Assembly: GCA_030323885.1 (NCBI GenBank)
Contig: CM059194.1
Span: forward strand, 30,297,367 to 30,361,366
Reading direction: 5' to 3'
DNA length: 64,000 nt
Source: Branchipolynoe longqiensis
Taxonomy: Eukaryota; Annelida; Polychaeta; Phyllodocida; Polynoidae
How positions within the stretch are numbered: the first letter of the stretch is position 1; every line of letters begins with the position of its first letter. Below, in pieces: positions 9,473 through 21,708 of the stretch. The notes beneath the pieces were generated by a model. It had not been told where the DNA came from. It saw only the letters and a list, made by a program, of their open reading frames with translations, and searched no databases. The translations under genes and the position numbers were made by a program.

Positions 9473-10361
9473 AAAATATTCTGATATGCGGCATAGGGGG
9501 TAGTGAAAATGTTCTATTACTGATCGCTGTACGTGACCAGGCGCATGTATGTATATATATATGTATGGGTTAGTGGCGCCTGAGTGGGATGTAAATAGAC
9601 ATAGTGGTGATGGCAGGTCTGGGTGTGAGTGCACTCAGGGCCTACCCCCTCTGCTGGGATAGGGATCACCATACTCAAAGGTCAAGGTTGCTGGTGTCCA
9701 TGGGGTGCCATACAGCTTGTGGTGGTGGGCAGACAGGCCACTGGTATCCATGGGGACCAGGAATGCTGGATCCCTATTGGTAGGCCTATGAATGCTTGTT
9801 TCCCATTGGGGGAAAGGGATGGGGGGTGATACTCTACAATGAACCCATGTAACCATATAAATAATAAACCAGAGGGCTGGACTCTCTCTTCTTCTTCACA
9901 CTTTATACTCTTCCTTTCTCTTTGTCCGTATTGATTTCCCCATAGCCTGCCTACACAGCCACAGATTCGAGCCTTAGCCTTTTCACCATGATCTACCAAA
10001 ACGAGAGACGGACGCTCAACTCATTCAGGCACCAGGTCTGGTGTGTTGCGGCGTGGGTAGATACAAGGCAACCCTGCTTAAATCAGAGCAAAAGCTGATT
10101 CAGTGAGAATTAGCTGTGGAGGTGGTGGTTCCAGTGCACAGTCTACATCTAATTTGGCTTAGATTTGAGAAATTGAGAAAGGATGCTCCCCCTCTCTGCC
10201 AAAGACAACCCAAAATAGGTGGCCACAAGAAGCTCCCGATTAAACTTTTACAGTGTATTTAATCCACACGATTCCATCAATTCTTAACTAAAAAATAGTG
10301 GTCTCTGAGTTGTTCCACGGCCCTGTCACAGAGACAGAGAGTTGCGGGGGTAACCTGGGGA
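9473..10361. other. No gene recognised; SINE head fragment at 9985-10050
   Basis: A minus-strand SINE head fragment (CTACCAAAACGAGAGACGGA) sits at about 9985-10050. The rest has short open frames without recognisable protein similarity. Confidence 0.5.
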
Positions 10362-11085
10362 AAGGGGAGTGGAGCCGGAGAAAGGGGAGTGGAGCCGGTG
10401 AAAGGAGTGTGGAACCGGGGAAAGGGGAGTGGAGCCGGGAAAAGGGGAGTGGAGCCGGGGAAAGGGGAGTGGAGCCGGGGAAAGGGGAGTGGAGCCGGGG
10501 AAAGGGGAGTGGAGCCGGGGAAAGGGGAGTGGAGCGGGGAAAGGGAGTGGAGCCGGGGAAAGGAGTGGAGCCGGGGAAAGGGGAGTGGAGCCGGGAAAAG
10601 GGGAGGGAGCCGGGGGAAGGGGAAGAAGCCAGGGAAAGGGGAGTGGAGCCGGGGAAAGGGAGCCGGGAAAGGGAGTGGAGCCGGGAGGAAGGGGAGTGGA
10701 AGCGGGAGAAAGGGGAGTGGAGCCGGGGAAAGGGGAGTGGAGCCGGGGAAAGGGGAGTGGAGCCGGGGAAAGGAGAGTGGAGCCGGGGAAAGGGGAGTGG
10801 AGCCGGGGAAAGGGGAGTGGAGCCGGGGAAAGGAGAGTGGAGCCGGGGAAAGGGGAGTGGAGCCGGGGAAAGGAGAGTGGAGCCGGGTAAAGGGGAGTGG
10901 AGCCGGGGAAGGGAGTGGAGCCGGGGGAAGGGGAGTGGAGCCGCGGGAAGGGGAGTGGAGTCGGGGAGGGGAGTGGAGCCCGGGGAAAGGGGAGTGGAGC
11001 CGGAGAAAGGAGAGTGGAGCCGGGGAAGGGAGTGGAGCCGGGGGAAGGGGAGTGGGGCCGGGAGAAGGGGAGTGGAGTCGGGGAG
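10362..11085. repeat. 20-bp minisatellite (about 36 copies)
   Basis: The unit is AAAGGGGAGTGGAGCCGGGG, with 14-21 bp variants toward the right end. It is purine-rich on the plus strand. The glycine/glutamate-rich frames are artefacts. Confidence 0.93.
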
Positions 11086-11142
11086 GGGAAGGGGGAACGT
11101 GTCTATGTGTATTGGAGTAGCAAAATAGCTTATATTACGTCA

Positions 11143-11207
11143 CGCCTCGGTATCCGTCCTGATATAACATTACAAGGTTGCTGGGACGTAAAACCCCAGA
11201 CAAACAG
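11143..11207 (+). mobile_element. SINE-A 3' tail fragment
   Basis: GGTATCCGTCCTGATATAAC is followed by GTTGCTGGGACGTAAAAC and an A/C-rich tail. The 5' part is missing. Confidence 0.7.
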
Positions 11208-11603
11208 ATCGAAACGAGCATTCCATGCACGAATGCCGCTTGCTACATTTGGTACAGATCAGGAACAATTCTCCACATGGTTGGTCAGTCAACTGAATTG
11301 GTGCATACTTTCAAATTGTGGTTGATTCGGCGGGGGTGGAGGGTGGGGTGGGAGAGGGAGCCTCCACGCCTCCCGGTGGACGCATCCGGAACTAACCCGT
11401 CACGTCGCACTGCCCGTAGACAAAGCATTCGGCTGATCAGCTCAGACCTCGTAGCATGTACCACGTTTACCATACCCACACAACCTCTATATTGAACTAC
11501 TTCGTAGGGCTCGGCTAAGGGGGTCCTTCTCCGCAGACTCATTGGTCCCTCGAGAGTCGCCTTCGTTTGACCCAGACCAGCTAGACTAACTTCATATCTG
11601 TAT

Positions 11604-11810
11604 CACATTTCATCATCATCATCATGCTGTCGGTCGCGATGCGACAAAGACTGCATTCATTACTTGACTGCCGCTCTCCATTTAGCTCTCTGCTGTGAGA
11701 GTTGCGTCCATGAGTCGGTCTTAATGTCTCTCAGCTTCAGGTTTCTCTTGATGGTATCCCTGAACCGGAGACGGGGGCGCCCTCTCTTTCTGTAGCCAGA
11801 TTTCATGAAA
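11604..11810 (-). pseudogene. LINE 3' end (reverse transcriptase C terminus)
   Basis: On the minus strand this reads GRPRLRFRDTIKRNLKLRD, then SWTQLSQQRAKWRAAVK and a stop at 11660-11662. A short 3' UTR and an ATG-repeat tail (CATCATCATCATC on the plus strand) follow. The motif series is typical of the C terminus of invertebrate non-LTR retrotransposon polyproteins. It is heavily 5'-truncated. A second copy is at 37905-38100. Confidence 0.75.
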
Positions 11811-12353
11811 GCTGCCTGCAAAAGTGTTGAAGTGCTGCTGGCTTTTGCAAGTTACCAGCAGCACTCTCTCGGGGAGCAAACAGAGGTTTCACACCGGCAA
11901 GAACATGTCAAGACAGGCGCAAAACTATTTGTCCCTGCAGTGGCTGGTCGGGAGATGTTGGGAGTTCCATACATCAACCGCCCTTAATGCTGCCACATTG
12001 ACATGGTTTTCTGTTTAGGGTTTGCTCCCTTAGCCTTCGGTTCTGTCAAGGACCTGTACCACAAGGCAGTGGGTTTACAACTCTGCAAGGCAGGGGCGTC
12101 AAACTCCCTGAGGTATTGCTATACCTGCAATACCTGGGAGTGCTAAAAGTGCTACATTTATATATTTAAATAAACAAGAAAAAACCCATTCCCCGGAATG
12201 TATTTCTGTGTCTGGCTCCCTCTGTACGAATGTACCCTACATCAGCTGAGAATTACCATGCTATATACGCGGTCTAATGACAATGGAACAATCGGTTCGC
12301 CCCTGCTGGGTTGCAGCATCACTATCGGTGTTCTGTAATACTACAGTATAACC
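11811..12353. other. No gene recognised
   Basis: No coding, RNA or repeat assignment could be made for this stretch. Confidence 0.45.
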
Positions 12354-12430
12354 CCGTTAAACCAAATTTGAAGGGACCCTAGAAATTTGTTTGGATTGAC
12401 CGATCATTGGTTTAACCGATCTTTGACTTT
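12354..12430. mobile_element. pogo-like MITE fragment
   Basis: CAGTATAACCCCGTTAAACC matches the terminus of the adjacent 12514-12785 element. Only one end is clear. Confidence 0.55.
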
Positions 12431-12513
12431 GACTTGGCTTTGGCAAAAACGGGGGTGCATTATGAATGTACAATGTATGTGGACACTATGCTTATTGTTT
12501 TTGTATGCATATA

Positions 12514-12785
12514 CAGTTTAACCCCATTAAACCAACCTCGGTTAAATCAAACGATCGCTTAATCCAAACTTTTTTCGGCGACCACATGAAAGTTTGGTTT
12601 AACTCTACCGGAAGTGGCCTGGGGCCGACAATTTTGTTTGGATTAACCGATACTTTGGATTAACCGACTTTGGTTTAACCAACCTTTTTATATGATAAAT
12701 GGTAGTATTTTGCCAGGCAGCCGAAAAAAGTTAGGATTAACCGATCGTTTGGTTTAACCGAGCTTGGTTTAACGGGGTTGTACTG
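12514..12785. mobile_element. pogo-like palindromic MITE (TA target)
   Basis: Terminal inverted repeats of about 65-70 bp run from CAGTTTAACCCCATTAAACC to the complement CAGTACAACCCCGTTAAACC. TA flanks both sides. The element is 272 bp with no coding capacity. Confidence 0.85.
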
Positions 12786-12798
12786 TAATAGTAATACT

Positions 12799-13130
12799 CC
12801 AGTCACACTACTGCTTGAGACCACTTTGCGACCATAACAAAGGGGTGGTCGCAAAGAGGTCATAGATGGGCACAAAATGGTTACAAAATGGTCGCAAGTG
12901 GTTGCAATATGGTCGCAAAGTGGTCCTCAGTGGTCATCAACCTCCTGTTGACCATTTCAGTCGCAAGGAGGTTGCAGCTACTGCACTAAAATCCTTGTGA
13001 CCAAAATAGTCATCCTTAGGTCAACGACCATTGCTTTGGTTGCAAGGAGGTTGCTGGTGACGATTGGTTCTTTGGTTCAAAGTGGTCACAACATGGTCGC
13101 AAACAGTCACAAGCCGTAATATGACTGGGG
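12799..13130. mobile_element. MITE with CCAGTCACACTAC-type ends
   Basis: The left end CCAGTCACACTACTGCTTGA and the complement of the right end CCAGTCATATTACGGCTTGT form TIRs of about 23 bp. The interior is rich in GTGGTCGCAAA repeats. It holds a core CGCAAGGAGGTTGCAGCT (12962) that recurs at 60315. No clear target duplication. Confidence 0.7.
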
Positions 13131-13290
13131 CTTAGTGTCAGGAAGTGAAGAGATAGGTGCAATCATGTGGGCTATAATAAGGAATGGGGACAAATTGTTT
13201 CGTGTCAAAGGGATTTCATGATAATTTCCTCGTGGGATTCATATTGCCTTTCTTTTGTTTATGATCGTTAATAGGATGCGGACGAGATGG

Positions 13291-13292
<2 letters not shown>

Positions 13293-13326
<34 letters not shown>

Positions 13327-13368
13327 CAGATATATGTGCTATATAGTGCGTTATGTGAATATAAATAA
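13293..13368. repeat. TA microsatellite plus conserved AT-motif
   Basis: (TA)n at 13293-13322 is followed at 13331-13368 by GTGCTATATAGTGCG and GTGAATATAAATAA. The same AT-motif recurs next to TA tracts at 13651, 15011, 22881, 37721 and 50376. Confidence 0.65.
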
Positions 13369-13512
13369 CGATGGCGATGGTTATTTCTATTTCGTCGAAC
13401 CGCCCGTCCCGGTGAACCTCACCCTTGGAGCCTACTTCCGGTACTACCACCAGTCAATGAATGCTCCACTCTCCTTCACAATTTAAAAAAAGTAAATGAG
13501 CAGTGGATCAAT

Positions 13513-13573
13513 AGTTGGTTGTTGGAGTTTTATGTCCTGGCAACATCTAAGGTCATATTAGGGCGGGGGGTTA
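13513..13573 (-). mobile_element. SINE-A 3' tail fragment
   Basis: GTTGGTTGTTGGAGTTTTAT followed by CCTGGCAACATCTAAGGTC. Confidence 0.75.
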
Positions 13574-13640
13574 ATATAACCCACCAGAGATTATAGTACA
13601 CTCAACCCAACTTACTTGCTTTTGTTTTCCTTAATACTTG

Positions 13641-13840
13641 CCGACTATATATATGCTGTATAAGCCATTATACGAGTATAATAAGGCTGGAAGCTTCCAC
13701 CTGCTCCTCAGCCCTAACTCCCTCCTCAGTCATCGGATCCTGGAACCTGGACTCAGTGATCTACTGGTCTAACCTATCCAAGTTCAGGTCGCCTGTGGCG
13801 CCACCTGTCCATTCACCCATCTAACAGTTTTATGACCCTC
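13641..13840. repeat. AT-motif repeat with about 190 bp of shared downstream sequence
   Basis: ATGCTGTATAAGCCATTATA and CGAGTATAATAA are followed by sequence that matches 37721-37895, including CTCCTCAGC, TGATC, AACCTA and GTGGCGCCACCT blocks in the same order. This indicates a dispersed repeat longer than the AT-motif itself. Confidence 0.6.
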
Positions 13841-13879
13841 ACTCACTCACTGTACCGCTGAAAATAGTATTACTTGGTT

Positions 13880-13965
13880 TTTAAGTTTTTGGTTTGACTC
13901 AGCCAGGATTCGAACTCACAACCAACTACGCACGAGGCGAACGCTCAATGCATTCAGCAGTAGAC
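13880..13965 (-). mobile_element. SINE head fragment
   Basis: TTGGTTTGACTCAGCCAGGA followed by TTCGAACTCAC marks the tRNA-like head on the minus strand. Confidence 0.65.
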
Positions 13966-15190
13966 TGATGCAAGTATTTTGTGTGCAAATATATGTAATC
14001 TACTTTTCAGTAGATTAATGCAGGCCATTTGTATTATATGAAGTGGGCGAGACTATTCGCCTTGTGACATTTGCAAGCGTGCGCCGATTAACCCGCATTT
14101 GGAAATGCGGGCTACTCGCCATGGCAGACTTGTGAATGCCAACATTTGCGAGGCCCCGGGTTTCCGGCCGTAAAGCGTTGCTAGGAGACGTCAATTGCGA
14201 CTCTCCTGGCAATGATAGGAGGTCAGGCGTTCGGACCCAGACCGATCAGACGTATTTAATGACGCTCTGATGTTTTAGCCGAGATTTAGGCCTTAATTGT
14301 CGAAATTCTAAACTTGTTTTAACTTAATAATATGGGAGGGGATTGAATAATACATCAACGATATGTGCTACAAACGAATGTTAGTTTGGTTAAGAATAAA
14401 ACGCAGTGAGCTCTTGGAAAAGTAAATTGGAATGTTCCTTGCATTCTTTACTATTCTCCAGACTTCTATAGATTAACCGCTATGGTCAAACTTAATATTG
14501 GATCGCTTTATATATAATTAAGGGCCTTAAGCCTAATAGGCCTTCTGCAGCTACTTAACTCACCTGCGGGAAGATTATAACAGACATATTAACAGAATTA
14601 ACGTAGAGATCTTTTGGCTGAATATGACAGTAACTTAGGGTGATTATCAGTGACAGTGGCAGTGACACTAGAGCATCTGCTTAGTTCTGGATCAATTTAA
14701 ACATATTAAATACACCGTAAGGCGGGGAGACCAGCCAGTTAGTTGAAATAACTAAGTAATTGCTTTAGGCCAATAAATGCAAGAGGGGGCAAAATCCGTA
14801 TTTAGACGATACTCTGGCTGGTCGACTTTAGCCCGGGAACGACACCGACGGACACGGACTACCTGCAGACGGGATGGGGGGCAGCGACGGCCCGCGGCTG
14901 GCCCAGGAAATTCACATGGAAATAATTATATAAATTAACACGAAGGCTCGCCTTAAGCGGGGGTGGATTAGCCCGACGGTTAAATATATATATATATGAT
15001 ATGTATATACATGATGTATAAGTATTATGCGAGTATAAAGGCATGGAAGGTAATTTCATTATTATTATTGTTATTATGTATACCCATTTGCTACTCTGTG
15101 CATCCTGACCAGCACGACCCAACCGGTGGCACCGCCACCGGCCCTCATCGTCCCTAAATACGCGCATAAGTTCATTTGCATATTTTCATA
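13966..15190. other. No gene recognised
   Basis: Mixed-composition sequence without a supported exon. An AT-motif copy lies at 15011-15041 (TGTATAAGTATTATGCGAGT). A conceptual frame at about 14840-14930 is too short and unlike RGK to call an exon. Confidence 0.45.
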
Positions 15191-15192
15191 TA

Positions 15193-15386
15193 CAGCAAAA
15201 CCTCTCTAAATCAACCAACCATGGGACCGACTTTAAATGGTCCATTTAGGCAGGTGGACGATTTAGGGAGTTTTTTTTTATTATCCTTACAATGGTATTG
15301 TATGGGATCGTTTGGGACCCGATTGAAGCGATCAATATAGGGGAGTGGTCGATGCGTGGAGGTGGTCGGTTAGAGAGGTTTTACTG
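15193..15386. mobile_element. pogo-like MITE (TA target)
   Basis: Ends CAGCAAAACCTCTCTAAATC and complement CAGTAAAACCTCTCTAACCG, with TA on each side. About 194 bp and homologous along its length to 4917, 22441, 26090 and 32972. Confidence 0.85.
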
Positions 15387-15439
15387 TATTATATAATATA
15401 TAATATATGCAAGCTACATTTTAGTAGATTGACGCAAGT

Positions 15440-15625
15440 CACGATCTACCGGAAGGAATAGCTGAATGAGGTGAACCAATGACTTAAAAACCAACTTGTC
15501 ACGCTGCAGCGTGGGGCTTGGTAGGAACTACTAGCAGAGGGCAGCGAGCTGTGAAATGAGGAAGACCACTTAATCTCAGTTCAAATTCCCCCCACTTAAT
15601 TAGGCTGCATGAATCTGTCAGGCAA
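15440..15625 (+). mobile_element. SINE-B copy, degraded
   Basis: Contains AACCAATGACTTAAAAACCA, then GAAATGAGGAAGACCA and CACTTAATTAGGCTGCATG at the 3' end. Confidence 0.6.
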
Positions 15626-15976
15626 AAGGAGCCATATATACAGATAGGGATCCACAGCGTGATCCCATCAGCATTATGTCTTTTTCGATATAATTATTTT
15701 TACCACGAAAATAATCTATTTATGCAATTACTATGCATTTGATTATGTTCCTCTTACTAGATAGATATTTAAATATTTTAAATCAGAACTAGACAAAAAA
15801 AAAAGTCTGTTCTGAAAGCATGAGTCATGATTTCTTGGCTGATTACGTTGCCATGGATTCTCATTGGGACTCCCACACATTTAAGCATGCATTTCTTCTC
15901 CTGGCTGCTCGCCTTCTTAATACCTCAATATGTTATCTATCAGATAAATGATATCTTATGAGTGGCACTGATGGAT
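15626..15976. other. No gene recognised
   Basis: AT-rich, with an A-run at 15796-15804. No feature supported. Confidence 0.45.
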
Positions 15977-16190
15977 ACTGTTTGTTTGTTGTTGTTTTAC
16001 GTCCTAGCAACATCGAAGGTCATATCAGGACGTGGGGGTGATGGAAATGAGAAATATTGCGCCTCTGGCTGGATTTGAACCCACACCTCTTTCCATTCCA
16101 GGGCTAGCGTCCTAACCATTACAGAACCTAGGCTCCCTGATGCAATCACCCGATCCACACCTACCTGTCAAAATGGCTCCTTACCGGAGA
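15977..16190 (-). mobile_element. SINE-A tail followed by SINE-C head fragment
   Basis: 15977-16032 is the complement of the A-type tail. 16040-16190 carries GGATTTGAACCCACACCTCT and GCTAGCGTCCTAACCATTAC, the same tRNA-like head as at 5141 and 33315. Confidence 0.7.
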
Positions 16191-16399
16191 AGTCGAACTT
16201 GACTGTAATTAAAATGCACTTTAATATAGACCCTCAGTAATATGAAATGAAATTAGCATTTCCGGAAACCAACAAATTATTAAAATAAGATGAGCTTTAT
16301 TTCGTGTGGAAATTCAATGAAATAACATTCAGTGAAAGTGAAGACATGGCCTGAAATTAAATTAAAATTCGCCAACATGAAGATTGAAATTGAAAATGA

Positions 16400-16635
16400 A
16401 GCTGGTGGTATTGCTGGTGGTTGTGGTAGTGCTGATGGCAGTAGTGGTGGTCGTAGTAGTAGTGGTGGTAATGCTGGTGGTAGGGGTGGTTGTTGTAGTA
16501 GTGGTGGTGGTGGTAGTGTTGGTAATGCTGGTGGTAGTGGTTGTTGTAGTAATGGTGGTAATGCTGGTGCTAGTGGTGGTTGTAGTAGTCGTGATGCTGG
16601 TGGTAGTGGTGGTGGTTGTGGTAGTGCTGACATTC
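16400..16635. repeat. GGT/AGT-type trinucleotide array
   Basis: Imperfect GGTGGTAGTGG and GGTAATGCTGGTGG repeats. Gly/Ser, Val and Thr homopolymer-like frames are artefacts. Confidence 0.92.
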
Positions 16636-16854
16636 AGCATTAATTCGCTCACTCGGCACAGACACAGAAGCAGAACAGAAACAGATGTAACTTTAAAAAG
16701 TTTAATCAGAATTAGAAATCAGAATTAGAAATCATAGCGGGGCCTGGCATGCAGGCTATCAAGCGGGTGACTGGGACCCTTCAGTTCAGTATCAAGTGGA
16801 GCAGGTGCCGACATGGGAAAAGTCTCAGTATCGGAAGGCAGGTGAGATCAGCGC

Positions 16855-16855
<1 letters not shown>

Positions 16856-16900
<45 letters not shown>
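16856..16900. repeat. Poly-C tract, 45 bases
   Basis: An uninterrupted C run from 16856 to 16900. The exact length may be affected by assembly or sequencing. Confidence 0.9.
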
Positions 16901-17139
16901 AGAAACGAGGGTGGGAGGGTGGGGAAGCGAAGTAGACAGAGCGAGGTGCCAAGACAGAGTGGCATTACAGCGTGAGATACAAAGCGAGGAAAGCAGGGTG
17001 AGCTCTAGCCTCATTCACAAATTAGACATTTTAGCCTCCGCCAACATGCTCGTTTAGTTGCATTTTAATACTGACATTCTATTCGAATAATATTCGTAGA
17101 CATTTAATTTCACATTCATCGATTATTCAGGGGAAATTA

Positions 17140-17312
17140 ATTTCAATCGCGGACAATTGGTCTTCCTCATTCCATTGTTCCTTGTTCCATCCTAGTAATT
17201 AATACCGAGCACCAGAGAAGGTAGTGACACACATACATTTAGTAAGTTTTTGGTTTTACTCAGCCGGGGATCGATCCCACGATTTCCAGCGCGGACTCAA
17301 CATACTAGTAAC
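17140..17312 (-). mobile_element. SINE-B copy
   Basis: Begins with the B-type end complement TCAATCGCGGACAATTGGTC and continues through CTTCCTCATTCCATTGTTCC to the head. Confidence 0.75.
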
Positions 17313-17368
17313 TACTTAACACACAGGGTTAAGTTCTGATGGTTTGAATCGGACGACATTTAATTTAA

Positions 17369-17707
17369 GCTGCATAGTCCGATGGCAATATCAATTTTAC
17401 CAAACTAAAGCAATTATCTAGATTTGATTCTGCATATCTAACTTAGATACTGATGTACCCATGAAATATTTGTTGCCACATAGAAAGGAAAACCGAGTCA
17501 ATTTAATAGAAATGGTTACTGCATACGCCTATGGTATCAGAGTGTTGGCATGATTGCCAACATTAATTTGACATGGTTGCACTTCAAATATCTCAAAAGT
17601 TAGCCATTTAAAATATAAATTACTTTAAACTAAAGCAAGGTATATTATGCCGATCAACTTACTATATTTATCTAAGAAAAATGACAGAAACTAAAACCAT
17701 CGAACTA
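17369..17707. mobile_element. piggyBac-like MITE (TTAA target), decayed
   Basis: TTAA at 17365-17368 is followed by GCTGCATAGTCCGATGG. The right end degenerates to CCATCGAACTAT before TTAA at 17708. The body is shared in opposite sense with 27196 and 36828 (AATTATCTAGATTTGATTCT). Confidence 0.7.
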
Positions 17708-18038
17708 TTAAACTATAAGATGTGGTACACAGATAGCGAGATGGGAATGTGGTTGTGGTGGTGTGAGTGGGGGATGGGTGGGGGTGTGGTGGGAGTGTAG
17801 GTAGTCCATGCGATTTGATATTGTTTCGACTAATCGAAAGCAGCCGACTCCTCTCGAGATTCTGAGGCTTCTGTAAATACGCATCGCTGCCCGAATCAAT
17901 GCGGTGTGGTTGCATGTGTACAGTAAGCAAGCACACACCATGACGCGTATCCCAGAGCCCGTCATAAATTAATAAGTACCTGAGGAGCAGTAGTTACACA
18001 CAACCAAGTTCCCCCAGCTCCCACTCCCCAGCTACCAA

Positions 18039-20225
18039 CCCCCCCCCCCCCCCCCCCCCTCCCCACCTTCACCACCACCACCACCACCACCACCACCACC
18101 ACCAGTACTACTACAACCACCACTAATGCCACCAGCACTACCACAACCACCACCACCACCACCACCAGCATCACCACCACTACCACCACCACCAGTACTA
18201 CAACCACCACCACTACTACAACCACCACTACTACCACCAGCATTACCACAACCACCACCACTACCACCAGCATTATCACCACTACTATAACCACCACTAC
18301 TGCCACCAGCACTACCACAGCCACCACCACTACCACCACCATTACCACCACTACCACCACCACCACCACTACAAGCACCACTACTGCCAGCAGCACTACC
18401 ATAACCACCAGCATTACCACCACTACTACTACAACCACCACTACTGCCACCAGCACTACCACAACCACCAGCATTACACCAGCATCACCAACACTACCAC
18501 CACCACTACTACAACCACAACCACTACTACAACCACCACTACTGCCACCAGCACTACCACAACCACTACCACTACCACCAGCATCACCACCACTACCACC
18601 ACCACTACTACAACCACCACTACTGCACCAGCACTACCACAACCACCACCACTACCACCAGCATTACCACCACTACCACAACCACCACCACTATTACAAC
18701 CACCACCACTACTACAACCACCACTACTGCCACCAACACTACTACAACCACCACCACTACCACCACCACCACTACTACAACCACCACTACTGCCATCACC
18801 ACTACCACAACCATCACCACTACCACCACCACCACCACTACCACAACCACCACCACTACCACACCCACCACCACTACCACGAGCATCACCAACACTACCA
18901 CAACCACCACTACTACTACAACCACCACCACTACTACAACCACCACTACTGCCACCAGCACTACGACAACCACCACCACTACCACCAGCATCACCACCAC
19001 AACCACCACCAATACCACAAACACCACCACTACCACCAGCATCACCACCACTACCACAACCACAACCACTACCACCAGCATCACCACCACTACCACAACC
19101 ACCACCACTACCACAACCACCACCACTACCACCAGCATCACCACCACTACCACAACCACAACCACTACCACCAGCATCACCACCACTACCACAACCACCA
19201 CCACTACCACAACCACCACCACTACCACCAGCATCACCACCACTACCACAACCACCACCACTACCACCAGCATTACCACCACTACCACAACCACCACCAC
19301 TACCACCAGCATTATCACCACTACCATTAACAACAACTGTCACTACCACCACCAACTGTCACCACCACTAACTGTCACCACCAGCTGTCACCACCACCAC
19401 CAACAGTCACCACCACCACCATCACCAGTACCACCACCACCATCCCACCACCACTACTATTACCACCAATACCATCAACAACAACAATCACTACCACCAC
19501 CAACTGTCACCACCACCAACTGTCACCACCACTACCATCAACAACAACTATCACTACCACCACCAACTGTCACCAACGCCAACTGTCACCACAACCACCA
19601 CCAACAGTCACCACCATCACAGCCACCACTACCACCACTACACCCACCACCACCACCACCATCCCACCACCACCACTATTACCACCACTACCATCAACAG
19701 CAACTGTCACCACCACCACCAACTGTCACCACCGCCAACAGTCACCACCATCACAGCCACCACCACCACTACCACCCACCAACACTACCACCATTACCAC
19801 CCTCATTACCACAAGCACCACCAGCACCACCACTACCACCACTACCACCACGACCACCAACAACAACACCACTATCACTACGACGACCACCATAACCAGC
19901 ACCACGACGACTACCACCACCATACACCACGGCCACGACCACTACCACTACCACCACCACAACCACCATCCCACTACCACCACTATTACCACCACCACCA
20001 CCAACAACAAACAAGAACAACAACTGTAACCACAACCACCACCAACTGTCACCACCACCATTCACCACCACCACCACCACCACCATCAACAACTGTCACG
20101 ACCACCAACAACCGTCACCACCACCAACTGTCACCACCACCAACAGTCACCACCACCACAACCAACTGTCACCACCACAAACTGTCACCACCACCACACA
20201 CCACCACCACCACCACCAACTGTCA
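18039..20225. repeat. Large ACC/CAC-type array (about 2.2 kb)
   Basis: A C run (about 18039-18060) leads into ACCACCACTACTACAACCAC- and ACCACCAGCATTACCA-type repeats with higher-order blocks of tens of bases. After about 19330 it turns into AACTGTCACCACCACC units. Long valine- and glycine-rich minus-strand frames are artefacts. Confidence 0.93.
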
Positions 20226-20563
20226 CCATCACAATGTGTGTTTACTAGGCGGATGCTACCGACACTCATTTACTAACATTTCATCGAGCACTCACGCGAA
20301 AACAAAGCGTTGTAAATCCGTTCTATGTACGTTTCCACCCGCATAATTAACACACAAATAAATACAATTTCTCTATTTGTTTTCCGAAAATAGTCTACCA
20401 ATTAATTGTGTCCTAGAAAAGAAAGCTTTACCAAAAAAAATACACATGAGAAAAATGAAGGTCGGGGTGTATTTAATAATTTTCAGTTGCGACATCGTTT
20501 AGTAAGACCCCCCCCCCCCCCCACCCTCCCGCCCTTGTCACTCTCCAACCCGAATTGTCGCAC
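20226..20563. other. No gene recognised; poly-C run
   Basis: Contains a C run at about 20509-20522. Otherwise featureless. Confidence 0.45.
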
Positions 20564-20900
20564 AGGGCGCGGTGGCCGAATCGGTAGAGCACAGGCCTCA
20601 CGTGCGGAAGATCGGGAGTTCGCGAGTTCGGTTCCCGGTCGAGTCAAACCAATGACTTAAAAATGGTTACTTGTCACTTCCTAGCTTAGTATTCGATATT
20701 ATTAGGATAGGGCAAGGACTGGTTAGCTCGGTGTCAGGATAATGTGACTGAGTGGGATATCGAGTCATGGTGCTGCCGGCATGATTTCCCAGTGGGGCAG
20801 CACTATAAAATCGCCATGAGTGCATACTGTCAAAAGTCTGTACCCATCCTGATATGACTTTAGATGTTGCTAGGACGTAAAACAACAACAAACAAACACC
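20564..20900 (+). mobile_element. SINE-A copy, full length
   Basis: Head GGTGGCCGAATCGGTAGAGC, B-box-like GAGTTCGGTTCCCGG, middle, body CAGTGGGGCAGCACTATAAA, tail GATGTTGCTAGGACGTAAAA, then AAC/AAAC repeats. Confidence 0.93.
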
Positions 20901-21708
20901 CCTGCCCTGCCCTGCAGCACTGGTTCTATTTTGAGGCGGGGTTGTGCTTGGAGAGTGATGTATGAGTAGTTCGGTGATTGAGCTAAGAAATGTACAATTC
21001 CACACAAAACAATCAGTGATATCCACATCACCATTATTAATTCTTGTTCTAAATATTAAAATGCCAAATGTGTCAACATACACTTGTTTCAGAGAAGTAT
21101 ATAACCAATATCTGATTAACCCTACTAATTTTCTAGTTCTATATATGTCATTAACCATAGAATATAAATAAAAACATAAATAAAATAAGTAAAACTGACT
21201 CTGGATATGGCTCTAACACTAGTCTGAGTGCCCAGATTTGTCTAAATCTAAATGCACATGGCATAAGATGTGCTGAATATATTGATGTAAATGCAATGCT
21301 GGATAAAAGATTAACATCTTAATTTATTATATATAATTTTTTAGTTGGTATTCTATGTTTCAAACAAGAGCTGAGATGAGCTGAAACTAACACATTTCAT
21401 AGCTGCACCCAGTGTATTAGCATGTGCCATGTGCTTCTCACGGGTTTGTTTTTCCTCTACACATCCCACAATACACCGCGCCGCTGGAATGGTGATGTAG
21501 TCTATACATACCACAGTCTAACGGCGCCTCATGTACCCCTCTCCGCCCCCTTCACCCCCCTCCCCAACCCAGCATACACTGAAACACACTGCAGTTTACA
21601 TGCCTATATAGACTTAGCACAGAAGATCATTTCAACGGGTTCCTTAGGGCATAAACACAGTTGTTTTTAAATAATAATAATAATAATAATGATAATAATA
21701 ATACTGGA
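20901..21708. other. No gene recognised
   Basis: AT-rich sequence ending in an ATAATAATAATA-type microsatellite at about 21669-21702. No coding evidence. Confidence 0.45.

Noticed and set aside
10298..11128. 276-residue Gly/Glu-rich frame
   Set aside because: It is the 20-bp minisatellite read in frame. Two other frames are equally open.
14840..14930. Possible next RGK exon
   Set aside because: The frame is short and does not resemble RGK switch or NKxD regions, and no convincing splice sites flank it.
17962..19355. Valine-, glycine- and serine-rich frames up to 293 residues
   Set aside because: These are ACC/CAC trinucleotide array artefacts, with homopolymer-like products in every frame.
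20564..20650. Functional tRNA genes at the SINE heads
   Set aside because: A- and B-box-like words are present, but each is fused to the same SINE body and is diverged in the stems.
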